A DNA stretch of 53,233 nucleotides from Lachnospiraceae bacterium (GTDB lineage: Bacteria; Bacillota; Clostridia; Lachnospirales; Lachnospiraceae), in assembly GCA_015057665.1 (NCBI GenBank), contig SVDY01000013.1, forward strand, positions 1 through 53,233, read 5' to 3'. Positions 32,310-40,528 of the stretch are shown here, piece after piece (within the stretch, counting starts at the first letter, position 1; each line of letters opens with the position of its first letter). The position numbers and the translations under genes were made by a program. The notes beneath the pieces are model-generated. The model was given only the letters and a program-made list of their open reading frames with translations. It was not told where the DNA came from and ran no database searches.

Positions 32310-33146
32310 TTATAATCCCATCATTTCTCTTACTACCCTGTCTGACATTTTCACAGTTCCAACAAGAACAAGCATATTGAAAATCAATTCACCGATATAA
32401 CTCCATACCATTGTTACCACAGCTGCATCCGGATCCACTGTTGGCGGTGTTGCCGCAAATACGGAGAAGATGATACAGGAAAGCACAATCACTGCACCTT
32501 CTAGACAAACCGCAGCGTAGGATTTCATAAAACTTATACCTACGCTCTGCGTTGGTTCTCCTGCAAAAGTCGATAACGGAATTGGTGCAATTGCTGTATA
32601 CAAATAAAGTCGAAAGAATCTTCCGTATACAGTCATGATCATAATGAAACTAAGCACAGTTACAAAAAGGCTACCAATAAGCGTAACAGCCCATAAAGGT
32701 ATACTTTCAAAAAATCCACATTCCTCAACGGCTGTTATGATTTCCTGTGGCAGAGTTGTCTGCTGGGGTGTTCCGAATCCTCCTGCATTCATAATTGTAC
32801 TGATAACTCCTTGTACGATATCAAATAATGCCATCATCAATTCCAGGCCATATGCAATAACACTTTTCGCTATAGCAAATCTCACAAACAACTTTAATAC
32901 ATGTTCCGGTTTCTTCACGTCAGTAAAACTTCCACAGGTCTTCACAACACCCATAACAAAGAATAGCACCAGCAATGCATATCCAATTGCCTGTAAAGTA
33001 CCGTGAATCGATACCATCACATTCCATATACTTCCACCTATAAATGCATCCGGCGATTGTGTGATGATCTGCCATATTTCTGCCAGTTTTTCATTCCAGG
33101 TGTTCAGAGCATTGACCAGATTCTGTACTACCCAGTTGTCTGACAT
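32310..33146 (-). CDS. TrbL/VirB6-like conjugation channel protein
   Basis: A 278-residue polytopic membrane protein with about six hydrophobic segments (around 45-70, 85-105, 115-135, 155-180, 185-210, 215-235 and 250-270). The order after a Maff2 protein and before PrgI/VirB4 is that of the inner-membrane channel protein in Tn1549-like elements. Motifs such as FFRLYLYTAIAPIPLSTFAG and SVGISFMKSYAAVCLEGA fit that family. GGAGG lies eight bases before the ATG. Confidence 0.85.
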   Translation of the reverse strand: MSDNWVVQNLVNALNTWNEKLAEIWQIITQSPDAFIGGSIWNVMVSIHGTLQAIGYALLVLFFVMGVVKTCGSFTDVKKPEHVLKLFVRFAIAKSVIAYGLELMMALFDIVQGVISTIMNAGGFGTPQQTTLPQEIITAVEECGFFESIPLWAVTLIGSLFVTVLSFIMIMTVYGRFFRLYLYTAIAPIPLSTFAGEPTQSVGISFMKSYAAVCLEGAVIVLSCIIFSVFAATPPTVDPDAAVVTMVWSYIGELIFNMLVLVGTVKMSDRVVREMMGL

Positions 33147-33168
33147 ACTTTACACCTCCAATCATAGA

Positions 33169-33192
33169 AGGGCAGATTTTTTCATCTGCCCT
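33169..33192 (-). terminator. Intercistronic hairpin between the Maff2 and TrbL-like genes
   Basis: 9-bp arms AGGGCAGAT / ATCTGCCCT with a 6-base loop and no T-run. It may stabilise the upstream mRNA or partly terminate. Confidence 0.5.
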
Positions 33193-33205
33193 CTGAATCT
33201 AGCTG

Positions 33206-33550
33206 TTAACCTGTAATGAGTGTCAGAATTTCTTTTGCAAATGTGATGATGATACCACCTGCAAGCGTCAAGAAACCATTAGCACGCTGGCTAGGATCGT
33301 GAGATTTTAAGGATAAACCAACCTGCACAATACCAAATCCTAATAAAATCATACCGATTGCTCGGATAAGACCAAAGATAAATGTAGACAAGTTGTTTAC
33401 TACTGTCAGTGGGTCATTTGTGGCAAACACGGTCATAGTTCCCATAGTCATCATAAGCACCATAACGACATAAAAGGTAAATGCACTACGTGTATTTCTT
33501 CCCATTTTCTGTCTGTAACTCATTTTGTTCTTTGCTTCTTTTTTCATCAT
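33206..33550 (-). CDS. Maff2-family small conjugation membrane protein (pilin-like)
   Basis: A 114-residue protein: a basic N-terminus, a helix at about 24-43 ending in VFATN that looks like a signal sequence, and two further hydrophobic segments (about 55-78, 95-112). Its place between VirD4 and TrbL and its pattern (GMILLGFGIVQVGLSLKSHDPSQRANG) match the Maff2/TrbC-like proteins of Clostridia elements. Two ATGs in tandem follow GGAGG. Confidence 0.85.
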   Translation of the reverse strand: MMKKEAKNKMSYRQKMGRNTRSAFTFYVVMVLMMTMGTMTVFATNDPLTVVNNLSTFIFGLIRAIGMILLGFGIVQVGLSLKSHDPSQRANGFLTLAGGIIITFAKEILTLITG

Positions 33551-33563
33551 CTATAAATTCCTC

Positions 33564-35348
33564 CTAATTCAATATTGTTTTTAACTCTGCTTCTGATAAA
33601 ACTAGATATACCGTGTTCTCTGCTTCTGCTACACCTTCTTCATCCATTCCATTTACAAGTGACATGGATGCAACCGATTGGGTCACTTCCCCGTGCAGAT
33701 AAGGTCTTCCTTTTCCGTCTGCTGATAAATCAATGTTTGGATGTTTCATGATATCAAACTTCTCATCCATAATCGGCCTTTCTCCACGAATAAAAAGAAG
33801 TGCATAGCGGTTATCTAGCATACGCACTTCGTCTGGAGTCATTAACTCCCTTCCCGATATTTGATAATTTGTTGAATAGTTCCCAGAATGCCCTGTTGAT
33901 TTCCCATAGGTATTCATATCAATGGTAGACTTTCCTAACAATTCACTGACGTACTTATGGGTTCCTTGCTCGTTTCCACCAAGATACAAAAACTCATCAC
34001 AGTTTCCTACGATACTTTCCCATTGTTTTTCAAACAACGCCTTAAGCTGTGCAAGGTTCTGAAGGATAATGGAAACGCTCACTTCTCTTGAACGCATAAC
34101 GGAAAGTATCTTATCGAAGTCATCCGGCAGTGAAACATTGGCAAATTCATCCATCAGAAAATGAACATGGACCGGTAATCTCCCACCGTATTTGTTATCT
34201 GCAAGATAAAACAACTGCTGGAACAACTGGGTATATAAAATACTAACTAAAAAGTTATAACTGGTATCATTATCCGGTATCAGTGCGAACAACGCTACTT
34301 TCTTTTCTCCCAGTGAAGTAAGATCCAGTTCATCCTTCGCTGTTAATGCTGCAAGACTAGAAAGATTGAATTTTTCCAAACGGGCTGCCAGTGTAATCTG
34401 AATCGATTTCAGTGTCTTTGCACTTCCTGAGTGATAATCTTTATAGTATTTCACAGCGATATGATCTGGATTTTTCATTTCCAGACGTTCAAACAACTCG
34501 TCAAGTGGTGACTGGTAACTGTCATCATCCTCTCTTACTTCTCCTGCTCTTAACATTTCCATGACCATAGGGAAGTTCTGTTCTTCCGGCGGTGCTTCAT
34601 ATTTCAGATAAAAGATGAATGCAAGAAGCAGCATGGAAGCTGCCGTATCCCAGAATGGATCATTTGACTGACTCCCCTTTGGCGTTGTTGCTTTGAAGAG
34701 GTTTGTTACCAGTTTTTGTACGTCATTGTCATCTTTCAGATATACAAATGGATTATAGCAATAGCTTTTTTCCATGTTAATAAGGTCAAGTACCCTTACT
34801 TCATATCCCATTTCTATCAAGAGATTTCCTGTGTCTCTCAAGTTTTCTCCTTTCGGATCTAATACAACAAACGATGTATTTGCCTGCATGAGATTTATCT
34901 TGCAATAGAACCTCGTTTTACCAGCACCACTTCCACCGATAACAAGAGTAAGAAGATTTCTCCTGTGTTTTCTGCCGTTATAACTGATATATACATTCAT
35001 GGTCAAAATCTTATTGGCACAGAAATCCTTCTCACTGTACTTCCTGTTCACGACCTTTGCATCTCCCCACTTTGCAGAACCGTGTTCTTCCCCTTTTCGA
35101 TAATTTCTACGAGTCGAAAGATAGATACCGATTCCCAATGCATATGCCCCCAGAAAAATAAGGACAGTTTTTATACTGTCCTTACAAAAATCAATATGAA
35201 ACGGTTGATTGATAGCTATGGGAAATTTTTCAATAATCTCCATCAGACCTCCGGAAATATGAGGTGCTATCAGAAGCGCCAACCAGACAACCGGAATGAT
35301 TCCACAAAGACCCAAAATCCATCCGATTTGTTTCTCATCTTGCTTCAC
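33564..35348 (-). CDS. VirD4-type conjugation coupling protein
   Basis: A 594-residue ATPase that links the relaxase-DNA complex to the channel. Two N-terminal membrane helices (about 8-30 and 57-77) precede the motor: Walker A LVIGGSGAGKTRF (about 130), SFVVLDPKGE, and Walker B HFLMDEFANV (about 375). The start is read as the GTG at 35348, which has AAAGGGG nine bases upstream; an ATG eight codons earlier overlaps more of the preceding gene and has no binding site. It overlaps the 65-residue gene by 14 bases. A C-terminal acidic tail is present. Confidence 0.92.
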   Translation of the reverse strand: MKQDEKQIGWILGLCGIIPVVWLALLIAPHISGGLMEIIEKFPIAINQPFHIDFCKDSIKTVLIFLGAYALGIGIYLSTRRNYRKGEEHGSAKWGDAKVVNRKYSEKDFCANKILTMNVYISYNGRKHRRNLLTLVIGGSGAGKTRFYCKINLMQANTSFVVLDPKGENLRDTGNLLIEMGYEVRVLDLINMEKSYCYNPFVYLKDDNDVQKLVTNLFKATTPKGSQSNDPFWDTAASMLLLAFIFYLKYEAPPEEQNFPMVMEMLRAGEVREDDDSYQSPLDELFERLEMKNPDHIAVKYYKDYHSGSAKTLKSIQITLAARLEKFNLSSLAALTAKDELDLTSLGEKKVALFALIPDNDTSYNFLVSILYTQLFQQLFYLADNKYGGRLPVHVHFLMDEFANVSLPDDFDKILSVMRSREVSVSIILQNLAQLKALFEKQWESIVGNCDEFLYLGGNEQGTHKYVSELLGKSTIDMNTYGKSTGHSGNYSTNYQISGRELMTPDEVRMLDNRYALLFIRGERPIMDEKFDIMKHPNIDLSADGKGRPYLHGEVTQSVASMSLVNGMDEEGVAEAENTVYLVLSEAELKTILN

Positions 35349-35532
35349 GATATTTGTACCCCTTTCTTCCAATAGGCTCTTCTAGTAATGCAATTACTTT
35401 TAACAGAACACTATCCACATCATCTGTAGGAATATTATCTTTCAACAGTTGATTACGTTTCTCTGTCAATGAATGGAATATCACTCCAAATTCGTATTTA
35501 TCCAGTTGCAGAATCTTTTTCTTTTCTCCCAT
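35335..35532 (-). CDS. Small conserved element protein before virD4
   Basis: A 65-residue hydrophilic, helical protein (KYEFGVIFHSLTEKRNQLLKD) with GGAGG eight to nine bases before its ATG. It lies between the pcfB-like gene and virD4, overlaps the latter, and is so part of the transfer operon. Similar small proteins occupy this position in related elements; the function is unknown to me. Confidence 0.75.
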   Translation of the reverse strand: MGEKKKILQLDKYEFGVIFHSLTEKRNQLLKDNIPTDDVDSVLLKVIALLEEPIGRKGYKYREAR

Positions 35533-35556
35533 ATTTTCTGCACCTCCATTTATCTG

Positions 35557-36366
35557 TTATCTTTCTTTCGATTTCTTCACTCTCTTTTTCGCCTGTGGCT
35601 GTTTATGTGAAACTGAATTTTGATTTCTGGACTGATTCTTTTTCTGTTCCGGTCCTTTCTTTGAATTTTCCGCCTCCTGCTTCTTTGCTGCTTTTATATC
35701 CTGCAATTCTTTTCGAACAGATGGCTTTTGGATGCCTTTGTTCTGTCCATTTTTAGAAGTACCCTCGGCGGTTCTGTTTTGCTTCTTTGAGGTAGGCTCT
35801 GACAGATGGGATTTCTCTGTTTTTGCCACAAAGGGGTTTGACTGGCTTTTCTCCTCTTTCTTAACCGGACCACTCAAAAGGTCATCGGCCAACTTATCGT
35901 CTGCGGGCTTTTCCGGTTGCTCTTTTTCCGGAACAGTTTTCTCTTTTCTACTCTTTTCGATTTCTGTCTTGACCTTCGCAGCCTCACTTACAGATGCAAG
36001 TTTCAAACGTTCAACAAGACGATTGATACGTGGTGCATCTTCCTCTTTTACCATGATGTCATACATGCCATCTCCTCTATTGCTGTTCGGAATCGGATAA
36101 TACATGATTCCATAGCTTTTTGCCTCTTTTTCAAATTTTTTCATATCATCTTCTTTTACTGAAAAAATGCTGAGAGGCTTTCCGGAACGTAGCAACGTTT
36201 CCAGTTTTGCTTTTCCTTTGGTCTTCTTTTCTTCTTTCAAAATGGTATAGAGAAGTACTGCAATTTCTTTCGCTGCTTCGCCCGTGATTTTAAGTGCCAC
36301 TTCTCCAGCTTCAAGCGAATACCTTATAACCTGATCAGCGGCATCCCCTGCTGTGTTCATATGCAT
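35557..36366 (-). CDS. PcfB-family (DUF3801) relaxosome accessory protein
   Basis: A 269-residue protein. The N-terminal 125 residues match the PcfB/DUF3801 pattern (GEVALKITGEAAKEIAVLL, KPLSIFSVKEDDMKKFEKEAK, YGIMYYPI). The rest is a low-complexity, Lys/Glu/Gln-rich disordered tail. PcfB works with the coupling protein and relaxase during conjugative processing. It overlaps the relaxase gene by 32 bases, with the binding site AGGAGG inside the relaxase end; the ATG two codons in is an alternative start. Confidence 0.85.
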   Translation of the reverse strand: MHMNTAGDAADQVIRYSLEAGEVALKITGEAAKEIAVLLYTILKEEKKTKGKAKLETLLRSGKPLSIFSVKEDDMKKFEKEAKSYGIMYYPIPNSNRGDGMYDIMVKEEDAPRINRLVERLKLASVSEAAKVKTEIEKSRKEKTVPEKEQPEKPADDKLADDLLSGPVKKEEKSQSNPFVAKTEKSHLSEPTSKKQNRTAEGTSKNGQNKGIQKPSVRKELQDIKAAKKQEAENSKKGPEQKKNQSRNQNSVSHKQPQAKKRVKKSKER

Positions 36367-37759
36367 TTTCCTCCTTTCTCATCTCCTGCTGATATTCTTT
36401 CAAGGCTTTTCTAATTGAAATAGAACGCTCTGTAATACCATCGCAGAGTTTTATTTTCTTTCTTAAAGCTTCAATTTGATTAGTTAGTTCTGCAGTTTCA
36501 TTTTTCACTGCAATTAACTGTACCTCATCTCTGATATTTCGAATCTGATATCGCAAATGAGTTCTTTCTTCTGTCAGAAAGTCCATCATTTCTTTACAAT
36601 GATCCCTAAATTCAAAAAGCTCCTCCAACGTATCGATTCGATAACGGCAGAGCAGCCTCGTTTCTTCTGTTATTGTATTTAATTTGCATAAATCCTCACG
36701 GAATATAACATGAATCTCTTGTGGGTCCACCGGTTCTTTTTTCTTCGGCAGAATCCCCAAACGATAACAATAATGTAAATACAAACCTCGTAATCCTCCA
36801 ATCTTTCTCTTTTTGTTCAGAATACCTTTGACTCTGACAATTCTGTATTGTTTCTTTTCTGGCTCATTCAACTTCTTCAGATTTACTGGATTTGAGAGAA
36901 TCCTTTTTCGGATAGATTCCATGGTGTATCCTTCACCAAAATTTCTGGCAATTTTTACTCCTCGTTCTCTTCCTTTCGCCCGAAAAGTAATATCTTTTCC
37001 AATCTTATAGGTATAGCCCTTCTCTTTCATAAAATAAAAGAACTGCTTTTCGGTACGTGCTTTTGAAATGGCATCATCTATATCCGTTCTGACCATTCCA
37101 TGATACGTAGGCCTTCCCTCCTGCTCAGCACGCCATTCCCCATAATGCTTTCCTTTTTTCTGTGTAGTATCAGGCACGGAAAGGGTGTATTCCCTGCAGA
37201 GTCGGTCAGATACTTTTCTCATGTTAAGATAATCCTGATTAGAACGAAAAAAACGTTTGCCATCGACAAACGATACAGAATTAACTACAAAGTGATTATG
37301 CAAATGACTTTCTTTATCAAGGTGTGTTGCTACAATCACCTGAAAGCGATTTCCCCATAATTCCTCTGCCAGTTTCATTCCAATTTCATGAGCTATAACT
37401 GGAGTACATTCATTTGGAGCAAAAGACTGATATCCGTGAAATGCTATGATACCATCTTCCTTTCCAAATCTTTTCTTCACAGCCATCATCTCTGTTCTGG
37501 CTGTAAACGGAGAACAATTGATTCCAGACACAAACTGTTGCATTATTATCTCATTTTCACCTGCAACAGCAGCATCGCTATTTGAACTTGTCTTGTCTTT
37601 ATTGATTGCATATGCAATAACATCTTTCAGACTTTGCATATTCTGTTCTGTAACATTTTGTTTTACACACTCAGGATTCTCTGTCTTTTCAGGATTTTCC
37701 ACATAAATAAGAACCTTTCCAAGCCATCCCTTTACACTCCATAAAGATGTTGTTGCCAT
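36335..37759 (-). CDS. MOBP-type relaxase
   Basis: A 474-residue DNA nickase that starts conjugative transfer. The N-terminal domain has the conserved nucleophile region near Tyr19 (VLIYVENPEKT), SAFTARTEM-like SPFTARTEMMAVKK, GYQSFAPNE and the three-His metal motif HLDKESHLHNHFVVNSV (about 150-165). The C-terminal half is helical and basic with a coiled coil (about 385-460). It overlaps the mobC-like stop by one base (TAATG). Catalytic residues appear intact. Confidence 0.9.
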   Translation of the reverse strand: MATTSLWSVKGWLGKVLIYVENPEKTENPECVKQNVTEQNMQSLKDVIAYAINKDKTSSNSDAAVAGENEIIMQQFVSGINCSPFTARTEMMAVKKRFGKEDGIIAFHGYQSFAPNECTPVIAHEIGMKLAEELWGNRFQVIVATHLDKESHLHNHFVVNSVSFVDGKRFFRSNQDYLNMRKVSDRLCREYTLSVPDTTQKKGKHYGEWRAEQEGRPTYHGMVRTDIDDAISKARTEKQFFYFMKEKGYTYKIGKDITFRAKGRERGVKIARNFGEGYTMESIRKRILSNPVNLKKLNEPEKKQYRIVRVKGILNKKRKIGGLRGLYLHYCYRLGILPKKKEPVDPQEIHVIFREDLCKLNTITEETRLLCRYRIDTLEELFEFRDHCKEMMDFLTEERTHLRYQIRNIRDEVQLIAVKNETAELTNQIEALRKKIKLCDGITERSISIRKALKEYQQEMRKEENAYEHSRGCR

Positions 37760-38088
37760 TATTTGATTCCCTGTGGCAGAACAACAGCTTCCACAATCGA
37801 TTGCACCACTCGCTCATATTCTTTTACAGTCTCATCATAACGCTTTACGTCAATTACATTTAGTGCATTTGCCTTTTTTGCAATCTGATTGAGATTATTT
37901 CCAACCTTATGAAGTTCCCTCATCATGGAATAATAATCTGGTGGAGGAGCATCTTTTGGAACAACACCCGTAATCAGATGACGTAAATATGCTTCTCTGC
38001 TAATGCCACTCTTCTTTACTTTCTTATCCAATGCCTCTGCCTCTTTACGATTTAGCCTGAACATAATCGGAACATTTCTTTTTCGCAT
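37759..38088 (-). CDS. MobC-like relaxosome protein
   Basis: A 109-residue protein with a ribbon-helix-helix-like start (RKRNVPIMFRLNRKEAEALDKKVKKSGISREAYLR split here into its parts) and the bacterial mobilisation motif LHKVGNNLNQIAKKAN at about 60-75. It should bind oriT DNA and assist the relaxase encoded next. Direct juxtaposition to the upstream DUF5688 gene (no gap) and one-base overlap with the relaxase gene show one operon. Confidence 0.88.
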   Translation of the reverse strand: MRKRNVPIMFRLNRKEAEALDKKVKKSGISREAYLRHLITGVVPKDAPPPDYYSMMRELHKVGNNLNQIAKKANALNVIDVKRYDETVKEYERVVQSIVEAVVLPQGIK

Positions 38089-39060
38089 TTATCTGATTGC
38101 CTCCCTTGATTTCTGAATAGACTCCGGAACCTGACAGATTCTACCTAACTCCTTATCATATTCATAAACACGGTCAGACAGCACTTCTTCTCGTGACACC
38201 ATATCACGGTTCACCTCACGTACCATCTGCCCCAACTCTTTACCACCCATTCCACACTCTTTTGATACAATCAGCGTTTCATGAATGGATGAAGGCAAGA
38301 TATAAAAACCTTTTGGCATAAGTTCATTGATTTTGTTCATCACTTCCGGACAAACCAATGCCGATGTTCCATGATGTCTAGACTCATTCGTTAAGACAAA
38401 CATCATTTCGCTTTCATAGTCTGAAATCATTTGCGGATTTTCTAATAGATTTGTATTTGCTTCTACTCCCGAAGAAAGTTCAAATACCATTTCACTCATA
38501 GGCATCAAAACAAGGTTATCGTATGTCTGAACATTTGATATTGCTTTCACATGCAGCTCCTCTTTTGTAATTCCCCAGTTTTCTAACATCTCATTTTTTA
38601 CTTTCATGGTTCCACGACTATCTCCACCAGGAAGAGACATGTCCACTTTAAAGATCATTGCAAGATCCTCTACCAGAACATGGGGCATAGTCTGTAACAT
38701 TTCTCTGTTTGCTTTCGCATTGATTAGCATAGGTGTTACCCTGTCTTTAAAGGTATCAATATCATGTAGACCGACCTTCAGATTTAACATAGCATCGTGT
38801 CTGCAATGTCCAATACAACTTGCGATTCTTTCCATTGTCTCATTTATCGGCTCACCTTTTCTGACTTCATCATAAAAGTCATTCATATAAATCACAGGAG
38901 AAATATTTTCTCCCGGAATATGAACATTAAGTCCTGTCAAAACAACGCCGTTATTTTTTGTATTTTCTATAACAGTAAACTCCATGTTATGCAATTCTTC
39001 TGGAAGATAATTACTAATCTGTTCGGCAACTCCCTCTGCAAAGACTTTGACTGTATTCAT
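38089..39060 (-). CDS. DUF5688-family protein
   Basis: A 323-residue soluble protein common in Clostridia conjugative elements, of unknown function. Visible features are NNGVVLTGLNVHIPGENISPVIYMNDFY near the front in separate strands, a central MPHVLVEDLAMIF and YDNLVLMPMSEM, and the PKGFYILPSSIHETLIV segment near 255-270, typical of DUF5688. It is the first longer gene of the mobilisation block. AAAGGGGA lies nine bases before the ATG. Confidence 0.8.
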   Translation of the reverse strand: MNTVKVFAEGVAEQISNYLPEELHNMEFTVIENTKNNGVVLTGLNVHIPGENISPVIYMNDFYDEVRKGEPINETMERIASCIGHCRHDAMLNLKVGLHDIDTFKDRVTPMLINAKANREMLQTMPHVLVEDLAMIFKVDMSLPGGDSRGTMKVKNEMLENWGITKEELHVKAISNVQTYDNLVLMPMSEMVFELSSGVEANTNLLENPQMISDYESEMMFVLTNESRHHGTSALVCPEVMNKINELMPKGFYILPSSIHETLIVSKECGMGGKELGQMVREVNRDMVSREEVLSDRVYEYDKELGRICQVPESIQKSREAIR

Positions 39061-39061
39061 G

Positions 39062-39169
39062 CTATTTATTCCCCTTTCTGTTCTTTAACTTCTTCTCCAT
39101 TTTTTTCTGATACTCTGCAAGACGTGCTTTTGTCTTTCCTTCTTTTTTTGCTGATACTTCTAAATGCAT
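39062..39169 (-). CDS. 35-residue basic peptide gene
   Basis: A Lys-rich peptide beginning MHLEVSAKKEGKTK, with GGAGG seven bases before the ATG, ending one base before the DUF5688 ATG. It overlaps the DUF3789 gene end. Small basic proteins at this place are usual in the element class; the function is unknown. Confidence 0.6.
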   Translation of the reverse strand: MHLEVSAKKEGKTKARLAEYQKKMEKKLKNRKGNK

Positions 39170-39273
39170 AATTTTTCCTCCGCTTTCTTTTCTTCTTTAT
39201 TAATTTGAAAAAAGCACATTACTGAAACGCCAATTATGCTTCCTAGCAATGTGCCTCCAAAAAATGCTAACAT
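39160..39273 (-). CDS. DUF3789-family small membrane protein
   Basis: A 37-residue protein with one N-terminal membrane helix containing FFGGTLLGSIIGVSVMC, followed by a charged tail. The pattern and position match DUF3789. GGAGG lies eight bases before the ATG. Function unknown. Confidence 0.75.
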   Translation of the reverse strand: MLAFFGGTLLGSIIGVSVMCFFQINKEEKKAEEKLCI

Positions 39274-39326
39274 TTTCTGCTCCTCCAATATTCTTTTTGG
39301 TATAGTAAAAGGGTCTTAGGGAATCC

Positions 39327-39458
39327 CTAACAAGATGTGTCTGGTGCCTGTGGCAATCCAGATACGTTGCTTGCTGGTATAGTGTATCGAAATTCCAGCC
39401 TTTGCGTACCTGCTTCAGGTGTCACTTCCATTACCTGCCGACAACAAATATTTTTCAT
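39327..39458 (-). CDS. 43-residue element protein
   Basis: Begins MKNICCRQVMEVTPEAG, with AGGAGG eight bases before its ATG; the ATG overlaps the toprim gene stop (ATGA). The next gene starts 54 bases later. No family recognised; the coupled arrangement and good binding site support a real gene. Confidence 0.6.
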   Translation of the reverse strand: MKNICCRQVMEVTPEAGTQRLEFRYTIPASNVSGLPQAPDTSC

Positions 39459-40414
39459 CTTTCCAGCCTCCTTTTTTCACGTTTTGTTACTTCAATTCCC
39501 AGCTGCATACACAAGCAATCGTTATAATCTTTTCCCCATTCTGGTGGTCGATCACGGATAAGATACTGATTTGGAAGCACTGTCTGAATTGCTTTTGTAG
39601 CCAGTCTTCCTGCTTTGTCTTTATCCAAATGGAACTCAATTTCTGTTATTTCCGGATACTCTTTCAAGTATCTTACTAAAGCTGCCGGGACTTTACTTTT
39701 CTCAATTTCCTTTGCTGGCTGATACACTCCCGCAAGCGATAACAGATGTTCTTCCCTCCATTCTTCACCTTTATATTTCAGAATCGTGGCATAAGACAAA
39801 AGATCAATCGCAGATTCAAACAGATGTAAACAAGACGTTCTCTTATTCGCAGGAATAGAAAATGAATAGTTTTTGTCACTTCCATTGGTATCTCCGATAA
39901 AGCTGCTACTCGTTCCTCTTATCGCTGCATAGCGTGGAACTCCACTCTGATCGTGGCCAATAAAGACTGCATTATGATAGTTCTCACTCTCATAAGCTCG
40001 TCCTGTTTCAATGCAAAACTGTATGATTTCATCATCAATCCCACGCTCTTTCAGATATGAAATCAGCTTTTGATTATTCTGATTTGCTTTCGGTAACAGT
40101 AGTATTTTTTCCTTTGGCTTTTCAACTACTGCATATACAGGTGTGCTTATGGCACTCTGCCCTGCAATGATTTCTACAGCTTCCATAAAAGTGTAATCTC
40201 TGACTTTAATAAGATAATCAAGTGCAGACCTGCCACCGATTCCTCTACTCCACCACATCCATTTTCCATTGGAAATTTTTAAACTATCGTGTGTTCTTGT
40301 CGTGTATGTGTTGCCAGAAAAATGAACTAATTCGTATGGTTCGTAGTTCTGTAAATAGGTCAATAAGTCCATCTTCCTTACTTCCTGTATAACTTCTGGT
40401 GCTATATATGGCAT
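39455..40414 (-). CDS. DUF3991/toprim primase-like protein
   Basis: A 319-residue protein. The N-terminal part (about 10-100) resembles a primase zinc/DUF3991 region (DLLTYLQNYEPYELVHFSG, WMWWSRGIGGRSALDYL), followed by a toprim-like domain: HLFESAIDLLSYATI with the Glu, and EIEFHLDKDKAGRLA with the Asp-x-Asp. Such proteins may prime the transferred strand in the recipient. AAGGAG lies seven bases before the ATG. It is the last backbone gene before the unknown 851-residue cargo gene. Confidence 0.82.
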   Translation of the reverse strand: MPYIAPEVIQEVRKMDLLTYLQNYEPYELVHFSGNTYTTRTHDSLKISNGKWMWWSRGIGGRSALDYLIKVRDYTFMEAVEIIAGQSAISTPVYAVVEKPKEKILLLPKANQNNQKLISYLKERGIDDEIIQFCIETGRAYESENYHNAVFIGHDQSGVPRYAAIRGTSSSFIGDTNGSDKNYSFSIPANKRTSCLHLFESAIDLLSYATILKYKGEEWREEHLLSLAGVYQPAKEIEKSKVPAALVRYLKEYPEITEIEFHLDKDKAGRLATKAIQTVLPNQYLIRDRPPEWGKDYNDCLCMQLGIEVTKREKRRLER

Positions 40415-40481
40415 ATTTTCAACTCCTTCCCTGCCCGGTTTTAATGTTTTTTGCTTATGTTTTTGAACATTTGGGCATAAT

Positions 40482-40525
40482 AAAACCGATTGATTCTCGA
40501 AATGAAAACCAATCGGTTATGTATA
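40482..40525 (-). terminator. Terminator after the 851-residue membrane protein gene
   Basis: 9-bp arms AACCGATTG / CAATCGGTT followed on the minus strand by TTTTATT. Its loop and flanks resemble the terminator at 50384-50424 that ends the graspetide cluster. Confidence 0.75.
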
Positions 40526-40528
40526 TTT